Positions 1 to 9,353 of a DNA stretch of 64,000 nucleotides are shown piece by piece. The DNA is taken from NCBI RefSeq assembly GCF_007570865.1, contig NZ_VLPS01000003.1, forward strand, positions 310,001 through 374,000, written 5' to 3'. The notes under the pieces were generated by a model. That model was not told the origin of the DNA, made no database searches, and saw nothing but the letters and a program-made list of their open reading frames with translations. The stretch comes from Atlantibacter subterraneus (GTDB taxonomy: Bacteria; Pseudomonadota; Gammaproteobacteria; Enterobacterales; Enterobacteriaceae). Positions within the stretch are counted from its first letter, which is position 1. Every line of letters begins with the position of its first letter. Made by a program: the position numbers and the translations under genes.

Positions 1-681
1 TTTTTCGTTGAAGAGGCGCTGCGTGAGGCGCTGCGGCTGGACGCGGTGATTACCCTGGCGGACTGCCACCATATTTCTCGCCAGCTGGATGAACATCCGG
101 TTGCCGCTTCGCAGCTCGGGTTCGCCGATCGTATTTTGCTGACCAAAGCGGATACCTGTGACGAACAGCAGCACAGCGAGGCGCTGGCGCGCATTCACCA
201 GATCAACAGCAAAGCCGAGATCTACCAGATCGAAAACGGCGTCTGCCCGGCGGATCTGTGGCTGGATCTCAACGCCTTCGAGCTGAGCGACGCGAACAGC
301 CTGACCAAAGGTTTCCACGCGATCCGCCCAGCCGACCAGTCCGCACCGCGCTTCACTCCGTTTAAAGAAATTAAACGCTCCTGGGATGACGCTATTCAGG
401 CGCACGTGTTTGAAGCGGGCTGGATGGATTTGCACAAGGCTGGGGCGTTTATGGAGCAGTGCGTGGAGCGCTACGGCAACGATATGCTGCGCTATAAAGG
501 CGTACTGGCGATTGCCGGAAACCCCCAGCGCCTGATTGTTCAGGGCGTGCATAAAGTGGTGGGTTTTGATTACGGCTCGCCCTGGCATGAGGGTGAAACG
601 CCCCAGTCGCGGCTGGTGATTATCGGGCGCTACCTGCCTGTTGATGAGCTGCGCACGGCGTTTGCTCAGGCTACCGCGTAA
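1..681 (+). CDS. YjiA-type COG0523 (CobW/G3E) GTPase, 5' end outside window
   Basis: The frame is open from base 1, so the gene starts upstream; 226 residues are visible before TAA. Family members are P-loop GTPases that act as metal chaperones or insertases. The visible part keeps the end of the GTPase domain, including the switch segment VITLADCHH and the guanine-specificity motif TKAD (in RILLTKAD). The C-terminal CobW domain follows, with LLRYKGVLAI and RLIVQGVHKV typical of YjiA. The Walker A motif and the CxCC metal motif would lie outside the window. The protein looks like a diverged YjiA rather than YeiR. In E. coli K-12 yjiA is elsewhere on the chromosome, so this is a paralogue or a relocated copy. 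It converges on mnmC with a 38 bp gap. The metal it serves cannot be told. Confidence 0.85.
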   Translation, partial: FFVEEALREALRLDAVITLADCHHISRQLDEHPVAASQLGFADRILLTKADTCDEQQHSEALARIHQINSKAEIYQIENGVCPADLWLDLNAFELSDANSLTKGFHAIRPADQSAPRFTPFKEIKRSWDDAIQAHVFEAGWMDLHKAGAFMEQCVERYGNDMLRYKGVLAIAGNPQRLIVQGVHKVVGFDYGSPWHEGETPQSRLVIIGRYLPVDELRTAFAQATA

Positions 682-719
682 TAACCGGCGGATGCGTTAA
701 TCCGTATCCGCCGCTGCTT

Positions 720-2726
720 TTATTTTACCGCTTTTCCCTTCAGCAACTTTCGCACCCACAGCCGGTTTGGATTGAGCGCCGCCAGCGTCGGGCCGTCCAT
801 TGGGATCGGTTCATCGCACATCTGGGCGGCGAGGATCTCTGCCGCCAGCGGCGCGCTGCACAGCCCGCGCGAGCCCAGCGCGCCGAGCATAAACAGATTG
901 GGATGCACCGGCGCGGCAGGGACGTTTTCCCGCCCGGCGCTGTGCCGGAATAAATCCTGATACTGGTCAAGCAGGGCAGGGTAGTCAGCAACGTTTCCCA
1001 CCATCGGCATATGATCCCGGGTGGCGCAGCGCACCCCGACCCGCGCCTCGCCCGCGCTCACATCCACCTCGCGCGGCCAGGCCTGGTCCGGGAAACAGTC
1101 GATCAGCCGCTGGCGGTTATGCTGCTGGTCGTCCTCGCTGTACTGTACGGTTTCCATTCCGCGATGATAGCTGGCGCCAATGCAGTGATGCTGGTTTTGC
1201 GGGTTCATCGGCGTCAGATAGCCGTCATAGCACAGCACCTGACGCAGCGCCGACAGCTGCGGCGTCGTAGGAATATGGCTCACCTGACCCGCCACTGCGT
1301 ATACCGGCTGCATCGCGGTTTGCGCAAACTGATTCAGCTTGCTGCCGTTGGCTAACACCAGCGCGTCATGGGCGGCCTGCTGCCCGTCGGCAAAGGCCAG
1401 TTGCCAGCGTCCGGCATGATGGAATTGCTTTACTGAATGCCGGTAATGCACCGTTAATCCCTGCTGTTCGGCCAGCGCGATCGCGCCTGCCGTGAGCTGC
1501 GCCGGGCACAGCCAGCCGCCGAGCGGGTATTCAATCCCCCCGCAGTCAGTCTCAACGCCGCTGCGGGCCAATACCGCTTGCGCATCCACGCCACGCGCCA
1601 CGTTTTCCGGCAGATCCAGCGCCAGCATTTCATGGATTTTCGCGGCGCTTTTTTCATCCCAGCCCAGTTGGGTGACGCCGCACCAGTCATGATCGAACGC
1701 AACCGGCAGCGCGTCATACAGGCGACGGGCAAAGGTAAACGCAGCCGGAAAAAAGCGCGTCAGCGCCGGGTTGCTGTGGCTGATTAACGGGTATAGCGCC
1801 CCCTGCCGGTTGCCGGACGCGCCCTGCGCCGGCGCATCGTCCTCGCAATACAGCGTCACGCGCTTGCCACGCCGCAATAGGGCTAACGCCAGCAGAGCGC
1901 TGGCGACGCCGCCGCCGACTATCGCTACGTCATCCCCTTGCGCCGCCTGTCGTTGATACCAGGGCGTCAGCGAACGCGCGGGCAGGGCGCTTTCCAGCAC
2001 GCCGGTGAGCATTTCGCGCTTACGGCCAAAGCCTTTTCTTTTCTGCATGGTAAACCTGGCCTCCTGCAAGCCACGGCGAACAAAGCCCGCAGAGGTAAAG
2101 GTTGCCAGCGTTGCGCCGGGCCGCGCCAGCCGGGCCATGGCGTTAAACAGCTGCGACGTCCACATGTCCGGGTTTTTGGCCGGGGCGAAACCATCAAGAA
2201 ACCACGCATCCACCTGGCCCTGTAACGCGTCATCTAACTCGGGGATCAGTTCATTGACGTCGCCCAGCCACAAATCCAGCGTCACGCGTCCGTTATCGAA
2301 CAACAGGCGCTGGCAGCCCGCCAGCAGCGGCGGCCACTGGCGATGCAGCTTTTCCGCCCAGGGCGCGAGTTCAGGCCACGCGGCGTGGGCGCGCGCTAAA
2401 TCCTCCGCCTGAAGCGGGAATTTTTCGAAGCTAACGAAGTGCAGCCGGTTTAGCGTTGCCTCGGGATGGGCAGCGCAAAACGCGTCAAACGCCTGCCAGA
2501 GCGTAAGAAAATTGAGCCCGGTGCCAAAGCCGGTTTCCGCCACGGTAAACAGCGTGCGAGCGTGCTGCGCAAAGCGCGCCGGCAGCTGATTTCCCGCCAA
2601 AAAGACGTAGCGCGTCTCTTCCAGACCGTTGTCATTGGAAAAGTAAACATCGTCAAAATCTCGGGAAACAGGTGTACCCTCATTATTGAAGTCAAGGGTG
2701 GCAGGTTTGATGGTGGAATGTTTCAC
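720..2726 (-). CDS. mnmC: Bifunctional tRNA 5-methylaminomethyl-2-thiouridine biosynthesis protein MnmC
   Basis: Catalyses the last two steps of mnm5s2U34 formation in tRNA: FAD-dependent removal of the carboxymethyl group, then SAM-dependent methylation. The GTG start at 2726 gives 668 residues beginning MKHSTIKPA, the usual family start and length; the frame stays open 34 codons further upstream without family similarity. The N-terminal methyltransferase domain has its SAM motif [12 protein letters not shown] at about 63-74 and [15 protein letters not shown] at about 175-189. The C-terminal oxidoreductase domain opens with the FAD-binding motif [11 protein letters not shown] at about 267-277. 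It is divergent from fabB and shares a 159 bp promoter region with it, as in E. coli. Confidence 0.97.
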   Translation of the reverse strand: MKHSTIKPATLDFNNEGTPVSRDFDDVYFSNDNGLEETRYVFLAGNQLPARFAQHARTLFTVAETGFGTGLNFLTLWQAFDAFCAAHPEATLNRLHFVSFEKFPLQAEDLARAHAAWPELAPWAEKLHRQWPPLLAGCQRLLFDNGRVTLDLWLGDVNELIPELDDALQGQVDAWFLDGFAPAKNPDMWTSQLFNAMARLARPGATLATFTSAGFVRRGLQEARFTMQKRKGFGRKREMLTGVLESALPARSLTPWYQRQAAQGDDVAIVGGGVASALLALALLRRGKRVTLYCEDDAPAQGASGNRQGALYPLISHSNPALTRFFPAAFTFARRLYDALPVAFDHDWCGVTQLGWDEKSAAKIHEMLALDLPENVARGVDAQAVLARSGVETDCGGIEYPLGGWLCPAQLTAGAIALAEQQGLTVHYRHSVKQFHHAGRWQLAFADGQQAAHDALVLANGSKLNQFAQTAMQPVYAVAGQVSHIPTTPQLSALRQVLCYDGYLTPMNPQNQHHCIGASYHRGMETVQYSEDDQQHNRQRLIDCFPDQAWPREVDVSAGEARVGVRCATRDHMPMVGNVADYPALLDQYQDLFRHSAGRENVPAAPVHPNLFMLGALGSRGLCSAPLAAEILAAQMCDEPIPMDGPTLAALNPNRLWVRKLLKGKAVK

Positions 2727-2803
2727 GTAAGTTACTCGTCTGACAGGCAGTGGCACGATCTTAGCGATGTGGGGCGGGCGGCGCAAATTTACCGGCAAAT
2801 CGT

Positions 2804-2842
2804 CTGATCGGACTTGTTCGGCGTACAACTGTACGCTATTGT
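2804..2842 (+). promoter_or_regulatory. fabB promoter with FadR-like site and FabR-like operator
   Basis: A sigma-70 promoter can be read as -35 TTGTTC (2814-2819), a 17 bp spacer and -10 TATTGT (2837-2842). The spacer contains the inverted repeat GCGTACA-AC-TGTACGC (2821-2836), which matches the operator type of the unsaturated fatty acid repressor FabR. Immediately upstream and overlapping the -35 lies CTGATCGGACTTGT (2804-2817), close to the FadR consensus CTGGTCNGACCAG. FadR activation and FabR repression of fabB are established in E. coli; their use here is inferred from the motifs. Confidence 0.8.
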
Positions 2843-2885
2843 GCCACTCGACTCTTATTATTAGTGCGACTGACAGAGGTATTAG

Positions 2886-4106
2886 ATGAAACGTGCAGTG
2901 ATTACTGGCCTGGGTATCGTATCCAGCATCGGTAATAACCAGCAGGAAGTCCTGGCATCCCTTCGTGAAGGGCGCTCAGGTATTACTTTCTCTCAAGAGC
3001 TGAAAGATTCCGGTATGCGTAGCCACGTTTGGGGCAACGTAAAACTGGACACCACCGGTCTGATCGACCGCAAAGTGGTGCGCTTTATGAGCGATGCGTC
3101 GATTTATGCATACCTCTCGATGGAGCAGGCCATTCAGGATGCCGGTCTTTCTGACGAAGCCTACCAGAACAACCCGCGCGTTGGTCTGATCGCCGGTTCC
3201 GGCGGCGGCTCCCCGCGCTACCAGGTGTTCGGCGCTGACGCGATGCGCAGCCCGCGCGGCCTGAAAGCGGTCGGCCCATATGTGGTGACCAAATCCATGG
3301 CATCCGGCGTGTCCGCCTGCCTGGCGACCCCGTTCAAAATTCACGGCGTGAACTACTCCATCAGCTCCGCTTGCGCCACTTCCGCACACTGTATCGGTAA
3401 CGCGGTTGAGCAGATCCAACTGGGCAAACAGGACATCGTGTTTGCTGGCGGCGGCGAAGAGCTGTGCTGGGAAATGGCCTGTGAGTTCGACGCCATGGGC
3501 GCGCTGTCGACCAAATACAACGAAACGCCGGACAAAGCGTCCCGCACCTATGACACGGACCGTGACGGTTTCGTGATCGCAGGCGGCGGCGGTATGGTCG
3601 TGGTGGAAGAGCTGGAACACGCCCTGGCGCGTGGCGCGCACATCTATGCGGAAATCGTCGGTTACGGCGCAACGTCCGATGGCGCAGACATGGTGGCACC
3701 TTCTGGCGAAGGCGCAGTGCGCTGCATGCAGATGGCGATGCACGGCGTTGATACCCCAATCGATTACCTGAACACCCACGGGACTTCCACGCCGGTTGGC
3801 GATGTGAAAGAACTGGGCGCGATCCGCGAAGTGTTCGGCGATAAATCTCCGGCGCTGTCCGCTACCAAAGCCATGACCGGTCACTCTCTGGGTGCGGCAG
3901 GCGTCCAGGAAGCCATTTACTCCCTGCTGATGCTGGAGCACGGCTTTATCGCCCCGAGCATCAACATCGAGAATCTGGACCCGCAGGCGGAAGGGTTGAA
4001 TGTCATCACTGAAACCACCGAGCGTGAACTCACTACCGTGATGTCCAACAGCTTCGGCTTCGGCGGCACCAACGCCACGCTGGTGATGCGTAAGTACAAC
4101 GCGTAA
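2886..4106 (+). CDS. fabB: 3-oxoacyl-ACP synthase I (KAS I)
   Basis: Condenses acyl-ACP with malonyl-ACP in type II fatty acid elongation and is needed for unsaturated fatty acid synthesis. At 406 residues it has exactly the E. coli length. The catalytic triad is in place: nucleophile Cys163 in SSACATS, His298 in NTHGTS and His333 in TGHSLGAAG, with Lys328 nearby. The glycine-rich C-terminal [10 protein letters not shown] is also present. It stands alone, transcribed from the promoter at 2804-2842 and ended by the hairpin at 4119-4145. Confidence 0.99.
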   Translation: MKRAVITGLGIVSSIGNNQQEVLASLREGRSGITFSQELKDSGMRSHVWGNVKLDTTGLIDRKVVRFMSDASIYAYLSMEQAIQDAGLSDEAYQNNPRVGLIAGSGGGSPRYQVFGADAMRSPRGLKAVGPYVVTKSMASGVSACLATPFKIHGVNYSISSACATSAHCIGNAVEQIQLGKQDIVFAGGGEELCWEMACEFDAMGALSTKYNETPDKASRTYDTDRDGFVIAGGGGMVVVEELEHALARGAHIYAEIVGYGATSDGADMVAPSGEGAVRCMQMAMHGVDTPIDYLNTHGTSTPVGDVKELGAIREVFGDKSPALSATKAMTGHSLGAAGVQEAIYSLLMLEHGFIAPSINIENLDPQAEGLNVITETTERELTTVMSNSFGFGGTNATLVMRKYNA

Positions 4107-4118
4107 TCGCAGCGACAT

Positions 4119-4145
4119 AAAAAAAGGGCCTCTAAGGCCCTTTTT
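4119..4145. terminator. Bidirectional terminator between fabB and flk
   Basis: Perfect 9 bp stem AAAGGGCCT/AGGCCCTTT with a 3-base loop, flanked by an A-run (4119-4125) and a T-run (4141-4145), so it can serve the convergent fabB and flk transcripts. Confidence 0.9.
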
Positions 4146-4162
4146 GCGTTTCTGAACGCCGG

Positions 4163-5170
4163 TTACAGCACCATCATTATCACCACAATCGCCACCACCA
4201 GCGCGAACAGCACCAGGCCCGGACGGGCGGAAAGCTGGCGCAGCGGTTCCATTAACGCAGGGATCAGCGGGCTGTAAATCGGCTGGATGTCACGGGTCTC
4301 CAGCGGCGACGCGTTACCGGCAACGCGCAGGGCGAACACCTGATTCAGCACATCCTGAATTTGCGCCGTGGTCAGCACCGTCTGCGGCGTGGCCTGCCAG
4401 CGCTGCTGGGTGTAATCGACAATCTCCTGCCATTCGTGTGACGCCATCGGCTGGCGCAAGGCGGTTTGCAGGGAGATCAGCGTCGGGGCCGCCTGCTGAA
4501 CCAGCGTCTGTCGCGCCTGTAGCCAGGTATTCAACGGGGCGAAATGCTTAGCCGGGATCAACTCGCCGGTTTTGACGCCTGCCAGCTCCAGCATCGATTG
4601 CCAGATCAGCTTCGGCGATTCGCCAGTGGCGGCGGCCAGTTTGATGACCTGCTGATTCAGCGTGTTGTGCTCGGCGGGCAGCAGCGGGCGCTCGGTCGCC
4701 GGGCGCTGCTGCGGCTGCGGGATCGCCATCTGGCCGTTTTGCAACAGCACCAGCACACTCTTTAACTGCTCGGGCGACAGCTGGCTCAGCGCGGTCTGAC
4801 CAAACTGCTGGCGAATATAATCGCTCGCCGCCTGGCGGTTGTTGCCCACGTTCAGCAGCTCGGTCAGTTGCGACAGCAGCTGCCTGCCGGAATGGGTGCT
4901 TTCCGCGCTGGTCAGGCGTTGATTCAAATTTTGCTCGGCGGCGGGAAAATGGCGCGACTGCAACGGCATCTCTTGTTTCAGCCCCAAATCGTGGCGCAGG
5001 CTGGCCCAGACCTCGCTGCTCTGCTGCTGCGTCAGCGCGATGATGCGGGTAATCAGCCGCTCAAGCTGGGTACGCTGTTGGGATGAGAGCGGGAGTTCAC
5101 CGGCTGTGGTCTGCGGGGAGGGAGGTTCTCCCGGAGGGCGGGCGGGTGCGCCCTGGACTGGTTGCATCAT
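4163..5170 (-). CDS. flk: Flagellar regulator Flk
   Basis: Flk is an inner-membrane protein that couples flagellar hook and ring assembly to the secretion switch in Salmonella and E. coli. The 335 residues match the E. coli protein (331) in the Gln-rich N-terminal segment LSSQQRTQLERLITRI, the SRHFPAAEQNLNQRL block and LLPAEHN. One C-terminal membrane anchor is visible at about 314-335 (GLVLFALVVAIVVIMMVL). The first 25 residues are Pro-rich. The gene is divergent from pdxB. Its presence suggests a motile species, since non-motile Klebsiella would not be expected to keep it. Confidence 0.93.
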   Translation of the reverse strand: MMQPVQGAPARPPGEPPSPQTTAGELPLSSQQRTQLERLITRIIALTQQQSSEVWASLRHDLGLKQEMPLQSRHFPAAEQNLNQRLTSAESTHSGRQLLSQLTELLNVGNNRQAASDYIRQQFGQTALSQLSPEQLKSVLVLLQNGQMAIPQPQQRPATERPLLPAEHNTLNQQVIKLAAATGESPKLIWQSMLELAGVKTGELIPAKHFAPLNTWLQARQTLVQQAAPTLISLQTALRQPMASHEWQEIVDYTQQRWQATPQTVLTTAQIQDVLNQVFALRVAGNASPLETRDIQPIYSPLIPALMEPLRQLSARPGLVLFALVVAIVVIMMVL

Positions 5171-5468
5171 AGTAAATCCTGACTTCGCCTTCGGTCTCGT
5201 GTATGACTAAGGGCGAGATTATGGCACACTTACCGCCAGCCCCATTAGGGCTATTTTATTTGCCATTTTGTATCTGGGCAGTGCTCACAAAGGTTTACCT
5301 TTGAACGCCCACAGGGCGGCCCGAAGGGTGAGCGAAGCGAATAACCTCCTCACGTACTACGTGTACGCTGCGGGCTTTGCGCGCTGTCCAAATCCAAAAT
5401 GGCTGCAACAATAATACCTACAGGGGCTGGCGTGCGCCCATCTCCCGCACATTAACAGGTACTGTAAC
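5171..5468. other. flk-pdxB divergent intergenic region with structured, repeat-like block
   Basis: Promoter region for both flk and pdxB. Bases about 5304-5395 form a block with several small dyads, for example CACGTA-C-TACGTG at 5353-5365 and a CGCCC...GGGCG hairpin near 5304-5316. The block reads like a dispersed enterobacterial intergenic element rather than coding DNA. No second copy was noticed in this window. I could not fix the promoters. Confidence 0.45.
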
Positions 5469-6605
5469 GTGAAAATTCTCGTTGATGAAAATATGCCTTA
5501 TGCCCGCGAACTGTTTGCCCGTTTGGGTGAGGTAAAAGCGGTGCCGGGGCGGCCGATTCCGGTGGCCGAACTGGATGATGCCGATGCGTTGATGGTGCGT
5601 TCGGTGACCAAAGTTAACGGCCAGTTGCTGGACGGAAAAGGTGTCCGCTTCGTCGGCACCGCGACGGCAGGCACCGATCACGTAGATCAGGATTATTTAC
5701 ATCAGGCGGGGATCGCGTTTTCCGCAGCACCCGGCTGTAATGCTATTGCCGTCGTGGAATACGTGTTTTCCGCGCTGCTGATGCTGGCGGAGCGCGACGG
5801 ATTCGAACTGACCGACCGCACCGTGGGTATTGTCGGCGTCGGCAACGTCGGCGGGCGCTTGCAAAAGCGTCTGGAAGCGCTGGGCGTGCGCACGCTGCTG
5901 TGCGATCCGCCGCGCGCCGATAACGGCGAGCCGGGCGATTTCCAGCCGCTGGATAAGCTGGTCGAAGAGGCCGACATCCTGACCTTCCACACCCCGTTGT
6001 ACAAAGACGGTCCGTACAAAACCTGGCATCTGGCGGATGAAGCGCTAATCTCGCGCCTCAAGCCGGGCGCGATTTTGATCAACGCCTGCCGTGGCGCGGT
6101 GGTGGATAACGCCGCTCTGCTGAAATGCCTCGACGCGGGCCAGAAGCTCAGCACCGTACTTGACGTCTGGGAACCGGAGCCGGATCTCAACGTGGCGCTG
6201 CTGGATAAAGTCGATATCGGCACCGCGCATATCGCCGGTTACACCCTTGAAGGCAAAGCGCGTGGCACCACTCAGGTGTTTGAAGCCTATAGCGCGTTTA
6301 TCGGCAAGCCGCAGCAAATCGCCCTCGACTCGCTGCTGCCCGCGCCAGAATTTGGCCGCATCACCCTGCATGGCCCGTTAGATCAGCCAACGCTGAAAAG
6401 ACTGGTGCATCTGGTGTATGATGTGCGCCGCGATGACGCGCCGCTGCGTAAAGTGGCTGGCGTGGCGGGTGAATTCGATAAGCTGCGTAAGCATTATCTT
6501 GAGCGCCGCGAATGGTCGTCCCTGTTTATTCAGTGCGATGACGCCGCGGCGGCGAAGCTGCTCTCTGCGCTCGGGTTTAACGCCGTACACCATTCGGCGC
6601 GTTAA
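5469..6605 (+). CDS. pdxB: 4-phosphoerythronate dehydrogenase (PLP synthesis)
   Basis: Oxidises 4-phospho-D-erythronate to 2-oxo-3-hydroxy-4-phosphobutanoate in the de novo pyridoxal 5'-phosphate pathway. The 378 residues equal the E. coli length. It is a D-2-hydroxyacid dehydrogenase with NAD motif [10 protein letters not shown] (120-129). The catalytic trio is Arg208 (NACRGA), Glu237 (WEPEPD) and His254 (GTAHIAGYT). The PdxB-specific C-terminal dimerisation domain follows. It heads the conserved row pdxB-usg-truA-dedA, with usg 67 bp downstream. Confidence 0.98.
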   Translation: MKILVDENMPYARELFARLGEVKAVPGRPIPVAELDDADALMVRSVTKVNGQLLDGKGVRFVGTATAGTDHVDQDYLHQAGIAFSAAPGCNAIAVVEYVFSALLMLAERDGFELTDRTVGIVGVGNVGGRLQKRLEALGVRTLLCDPPRADNGEPGDFQPLDKLVEEADILTFHTPLYKDGPYKTWHLADEALISRLKPGAILINACRGAVVDNAALLKCLDAGQKLSTVLDVWEPEPDLNVALLDKVDIGTAHIAGYTLEGKARGTTQVFEAYSAFIGKPQQIALDSLLPAPEFGRITLHGPLDQPTLKRLVHLVYDVRRDDAPLRKVAGVAGEFDKLRKHYLERREWSSLFIQCDDAAAAKLLSALGFNAVHHSAR

Positions 6606-6621
6606 TCATCTTCTTTTACGT

Positions 6622-6643
6622 TCCCTGCCTTTTGGGGCAGGGA
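6622..6643 (+). other. Intercistronic hairpin pdxB-usg
   Basis: Perfect 8 bp inverted repeat TCCCTGCC/GGCAGGGA with a 6-base loop and no following T-run. It is more likely an mRNA 3'-end stabiliser or weak attenuator than a full terminator. Confidence 0.55.
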
Positions 6644-6672
6644 CGCTGTTCTATTTTCTGGAGTAAACCACC

Positions 6673-7686
6673 ATGTCTGAAGGCTGGAACATTGCCGTAC
6701 TGGGCGCGACGGGCGCCGTGGGCGAAGCCCTGCTTGAACAACTTGCGGAACGTCAATTCCCGGTGGGTGAACTGTTTGCCCTGGCGCGCAGCGAAAGCGC
6801 GGGCGAAACCCTGCGTTTTGCGGGTAAAAGCGTGATGGTGCAGGACGCCGCCGAATTTGACTGGACCCAGGCGCAGCTCGCGTTCTTTGTGGCCGGTCAG
6901 GACGCCACCGCGCAGTACGCGGACGATGCTGCTAACGCGGGCTGCCTGGTGATTGATGCCAGCGGTCTGTACGCGCTGGAGCCGGATGTGCCGCTGGTCG
7001 TGCCGGAAGTGAATCCGTTCGTGCTGGCGGATTACCGCAACCGTAATCTGGTCGCGATTCCCGATAGCCTGACCAGCCAGCTGCTGGTGGCGTTAAAGCC
7101 GCTGATCGATGAAGGCGGCCTGGCGCGCATTCAGGTCACCAGCCTGCTGTCCGCGTCGGCGAAAGGCAAAGTGGCGGTTGACGCCCTGGCGGGCCAGAGC
7201 GCCAAACTGCTCAACGGTATCCCGGTTGATGAAGACGATTTCTTTGGCCGTCAGCTGGCGTTTAACGTTCTGCCGCTTCTGCCGGATAGCCAGGGCAGCG
7301 TGCGCGAAGAGCGCCGCATCGTCGATGAAGTCCGTAAAATCCTCCAGGATGAGATGCTGATGATCTCCGCCACCTGCGTTCAGTCGCCGGTATTTTACGG
7401 CCATGCGCAGATGGTCAATTTTGAAGCCATGCGCCCGCTGTCGTTTGAAGAAGCGCGCGATGCCTTTGGCCGTGGCGAAGAAGTGGTGTTATCCCCCGCT
7501 AATGAATTCCCTACCCAGGTGGGCGACGCCTCCGGCAACGCTCAGCTTTCTGTCGGCTGCGTGCGTAACGATTACGGCATGCCCGAGCAGATCCAGTTCT
7601 GGTCTGTCGCGGATAACGTACGCTTCGGCGGCGCGCTGATGGCGGTGAAAGTGGCGGAGAAATTAGTGCAGGAGTATTTGTACTGA
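6673..7686 (+). CDS. usg: Usg protein, aspartate-semialdehyde dehydrogenase homologue without the catalytic Cys
   Basis: The 337 residues are related throughout to aspartate-semialdehyde dehydrogenase, with N-terminal NADP motif [16 protein letters not shown]. At the place where true ASD enzymes carry the Asn-Cys-Thr nucleophile, this protein reads PDSLTSQLL, so the cysteine is absent and it should not have that activity. Its function is unknown. The TGA stop overlaps the truA ATG by one base (7684-7688), so translation is probably coupled. Confidence 0.93.
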   Translation: MSEGWNIAVLGATGAVGEALLEQLAERQFPVGELFALARSESAGETLRFAGKSVMVQDAAEFDWTQAQLAFFVAGQDATAQYADDAANAGCLVIDASGLYALEPDVPLVVPEVNPFVLADYRNRNLVAIPDSLTSQLLVALKPLIDEGGLARIQVTSLLSASAKGKVAVDALAGQSAKLLNGIPVDEDDFFGRQLAFNVLPLLPDSQGSVREERRIVDEVRKILQDEMLMISATCVQSPVFYGHAQMVNFEAMRPLSFEEARDAFGRGEEVVLSPANEFPTQVGDASGNAQLSVGCVRNDYGMPEQIQFWSVADNVRFGGALMAVKVAEKLVQEYLY

Positions 7687-8498
7687 TGTCTGAGCTTCAG
7701 GATGTGCCGGTGCGCAAAATCGCGCTCGGCATTGAGTACGACGGCAGTAAATATTACGGCTGGCAGCGCCAGAATGAAGTGCGCAGCGTGCAGGAAAAAC
7801 TCGAAAAGGCGCTGAGCCAGGTGGCGAATGCGCCGGTTAACGTGTTTTGCGCCGGGCGCACCGATGCGGGCGTTCACGCCACCGGCCAGGTGGTGCACTT
7901 TGAAACCCAGGCCGTCCGCAAAGACGCCGCCTGGACGCTGGGTGTAAATGCGAATTTACCTGGTGACATCGCGGTGCGCTGGGTCAAAGATGTGCCGGAC
8001 GATTTTCATGCCCGATTTAGCGCAACGGCTCGCCGTTACCGCTATGTCATCTACAATCATCGTCTGCGTCCTGCAGTATTGCAGCAGGGCGTCACCCATT
8101 ATCACCAGCCGCTGGATGCTGAACGCATGCATCGCGCGGCCCAGTGCTTGATCGGTGAAAATGATTTTACCTCGTTTCGCGCCGTGCAATGTCAGTCGCG
8201 CACCCCGTGGCGCAATCTGATGCACATTAACGTCGCGCGATTCGGGGCGTATGTGGTGGTCGATATCAAAGCGAATGCTTTTGTACATCATATGGTCAGG
8301 AATATTGTTGGCAGCCTGATGGAAGTAGGGTGCGGCAACCAGCCGGAGAGCTGGATTGAGGAGTTGCTGGCGGTGAAGGATCGTACGCTTGCGGCAGCGA
8401 CGGCGAAAGCGGAAGGGCTCTATCTGGTCAGCGTGGATTATCCTGACCGTTTCGAGCTGCCGAAGACGCCAATGGGCCCACTTTTTTTAGCTGACTAA
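7686..8498 (+). CDS. truA: tRNA pseudouridine(38-40) synthase TruA
   Basis: Converts uridine to pseudouridine at positions 38-40 in the anticodon arm of many tRNAs. The 270 residues include the family motif [15 protein letters not shown] with catalytic Asp60, [13 protein letters not shown] at the N-terminus, and [13 protein letters not shown] near 200. It starts inside the usg stop codon and is followed after 24 bp by dedA. Confidence 0.98.
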   Translation: MSELQDVPVRKIALGIEYDGSKYYGWQRQNEVRSVQEKLEKALSQVANAPVNVFCAGRTDAGVHATGQVVHFETQAVRKDAAWTLGVNANLPGDIAVRWVKDVPDDFHARFSATARRYRYVIYNHRLRPAVLQQGVTHYHQPLDAERMHRAAQCLIGENDFTSFRAVQCQSRTPWRNLMHINVARFGAYVVVDIKANAFVHHMVRNIVGSLMEVGCGNQPESWIEELLAVKDRTLAAATAKAEGLYLVSVDYPDRFELPKTPMGPLFLAD

Positions 8499-8522
8499 AG
8501 GCTGTTGAGGACGTAACGCAGT

Positions 8523-9182
8523 ATGGACATTATTCGCTTTGTGATCGATTTCATCCTGCACATTGATGTGCATCTGGCGGAGTTGGTCGCCGATTACGGG
8601 ATTTGGGTTTACGCCATCCTGTTTTTGATTCTGTTTTGTGAAACCGGGCTGGTGGTCACGCCCTTCCTGCCGGGCGATTCGCTGCTGTTTGTCGCCGGGG
8701 CGATCTCCGCACTGCCGACCAACGATCTCAATGTTCACCTGATGGTGGCGTTAATGATCGTAGCGGCGATTATCGGCGATGCAGTGAATTACACCATTGG
8801 CAGATTGTTCGGCGAAAAGCTGTTCAGTAACCCGAACTCGAAAATTTTCCGCCGCAGCTATCTGGATAAAACCCATGCGTTTTACCAGCGTCACGGCGGG
8901 AAAACCATTATTCTCGCGCGTTTTGTGCCGATCGTGCGCACCTTTGCGCCGTTCGTCGCCGGGATGGGGCATATGTCCTATCGCCATTTCGCGGCCTATA
9001 ACGTGATCGGCGCGCTGTTGTGGGTGCTGCTGTTTACCTACGCGGGTTACCTGTTCGGCGATTTGCCGATCGTGCAGGAAAACCTGAAGCTGCTGATTGT
9101 GGCGATCATCGTCCTGTCGGTATTGCCGGGCGTAGTGGAAATTATCCGCCACAAGCGAGCCGCGGCGCGCAGCGGCAGATAA
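8523..9182 (+). CDS. dedA: DedA-family inner membrane protein
   Basis: A 219-residue polytopic protein of the DedA/Tvp38/VTT family. It has the family segments [15 protein letters not shown] near 55-70 and [16 protein letters not shown] near 137-152, with about five hydrophobic segments. Family members support membrane potential and pH homeostasis, and some have been reported as undecaprenyl-phosphate or phospholipid translocases; the precise role of this paralogue is not settled. It is the last gene of the pdxB-usg-truA-dedA row. Confidence 0.95.
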   Translation: MDIIRFVIDFILHIDVHLAELVADYGIWVYAILFLILFCETGLVVTPFLPGDSLLFVAGAISALPTNDLNVHLMVALMIVAAIIGDAVNYTIGRLFGEKLFSNPNSKIFRRSYLDKTHAFYQRHGGKTIILARFVPIVRTFAPFVAGMGHMSYRHFAAYNVIGALLWVLLFTYAGYLFGDLPIVQENLKLLIVAIIVLSVLPGVVEIIRHKRAAARSGR

Positions 9183-9279
9183 CTATCACGTTCATGAAAC
9201 AAGAGCAGGATCGCGCGGTTAGACCACTTTTTTATCCCAACTCGCGGTTTGTTATGTTTTAATGAGCACCATTTATGGT

Positions 9280-9313
9280 CTGTCGGCGGTCAGAATTTAT
9301 CCGCTGCCGACAG
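9280..9313 (+). promoter_or_regulatory. Hairpin in the accD 5' leader
   Basis: Strong stem CTGTCGGC/GCCGACAG, extended by GG/CC across a two-base bulge, closing a loop of about 11 bases. It lies 41 bp upstream of the accD ATG. In E. coli the carboxyltransferase is known to bind its own mRNAs; whether this hairpin takes part is a guess. Confidence 0.5.
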
Positions 9314-9353
9314 AAAAACTGGCATCGACCAGGTTCAGGCAGAAAGGTCATCA

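Noticed and set aside
2727-2828. N-terminal extension of mnmC upstream of the GTG at 2726
   Set aside because: The extra 34 residues have no family similarity and would run through the fabB FadR/FabR control region.
2976-4118. Long open frame (380 codons) antisense to fabB
   Set aside because: It lies opposite a fully conserved fabB, has no Shine-Dalgarno or family match and is explained by the codon bias of the real gene.
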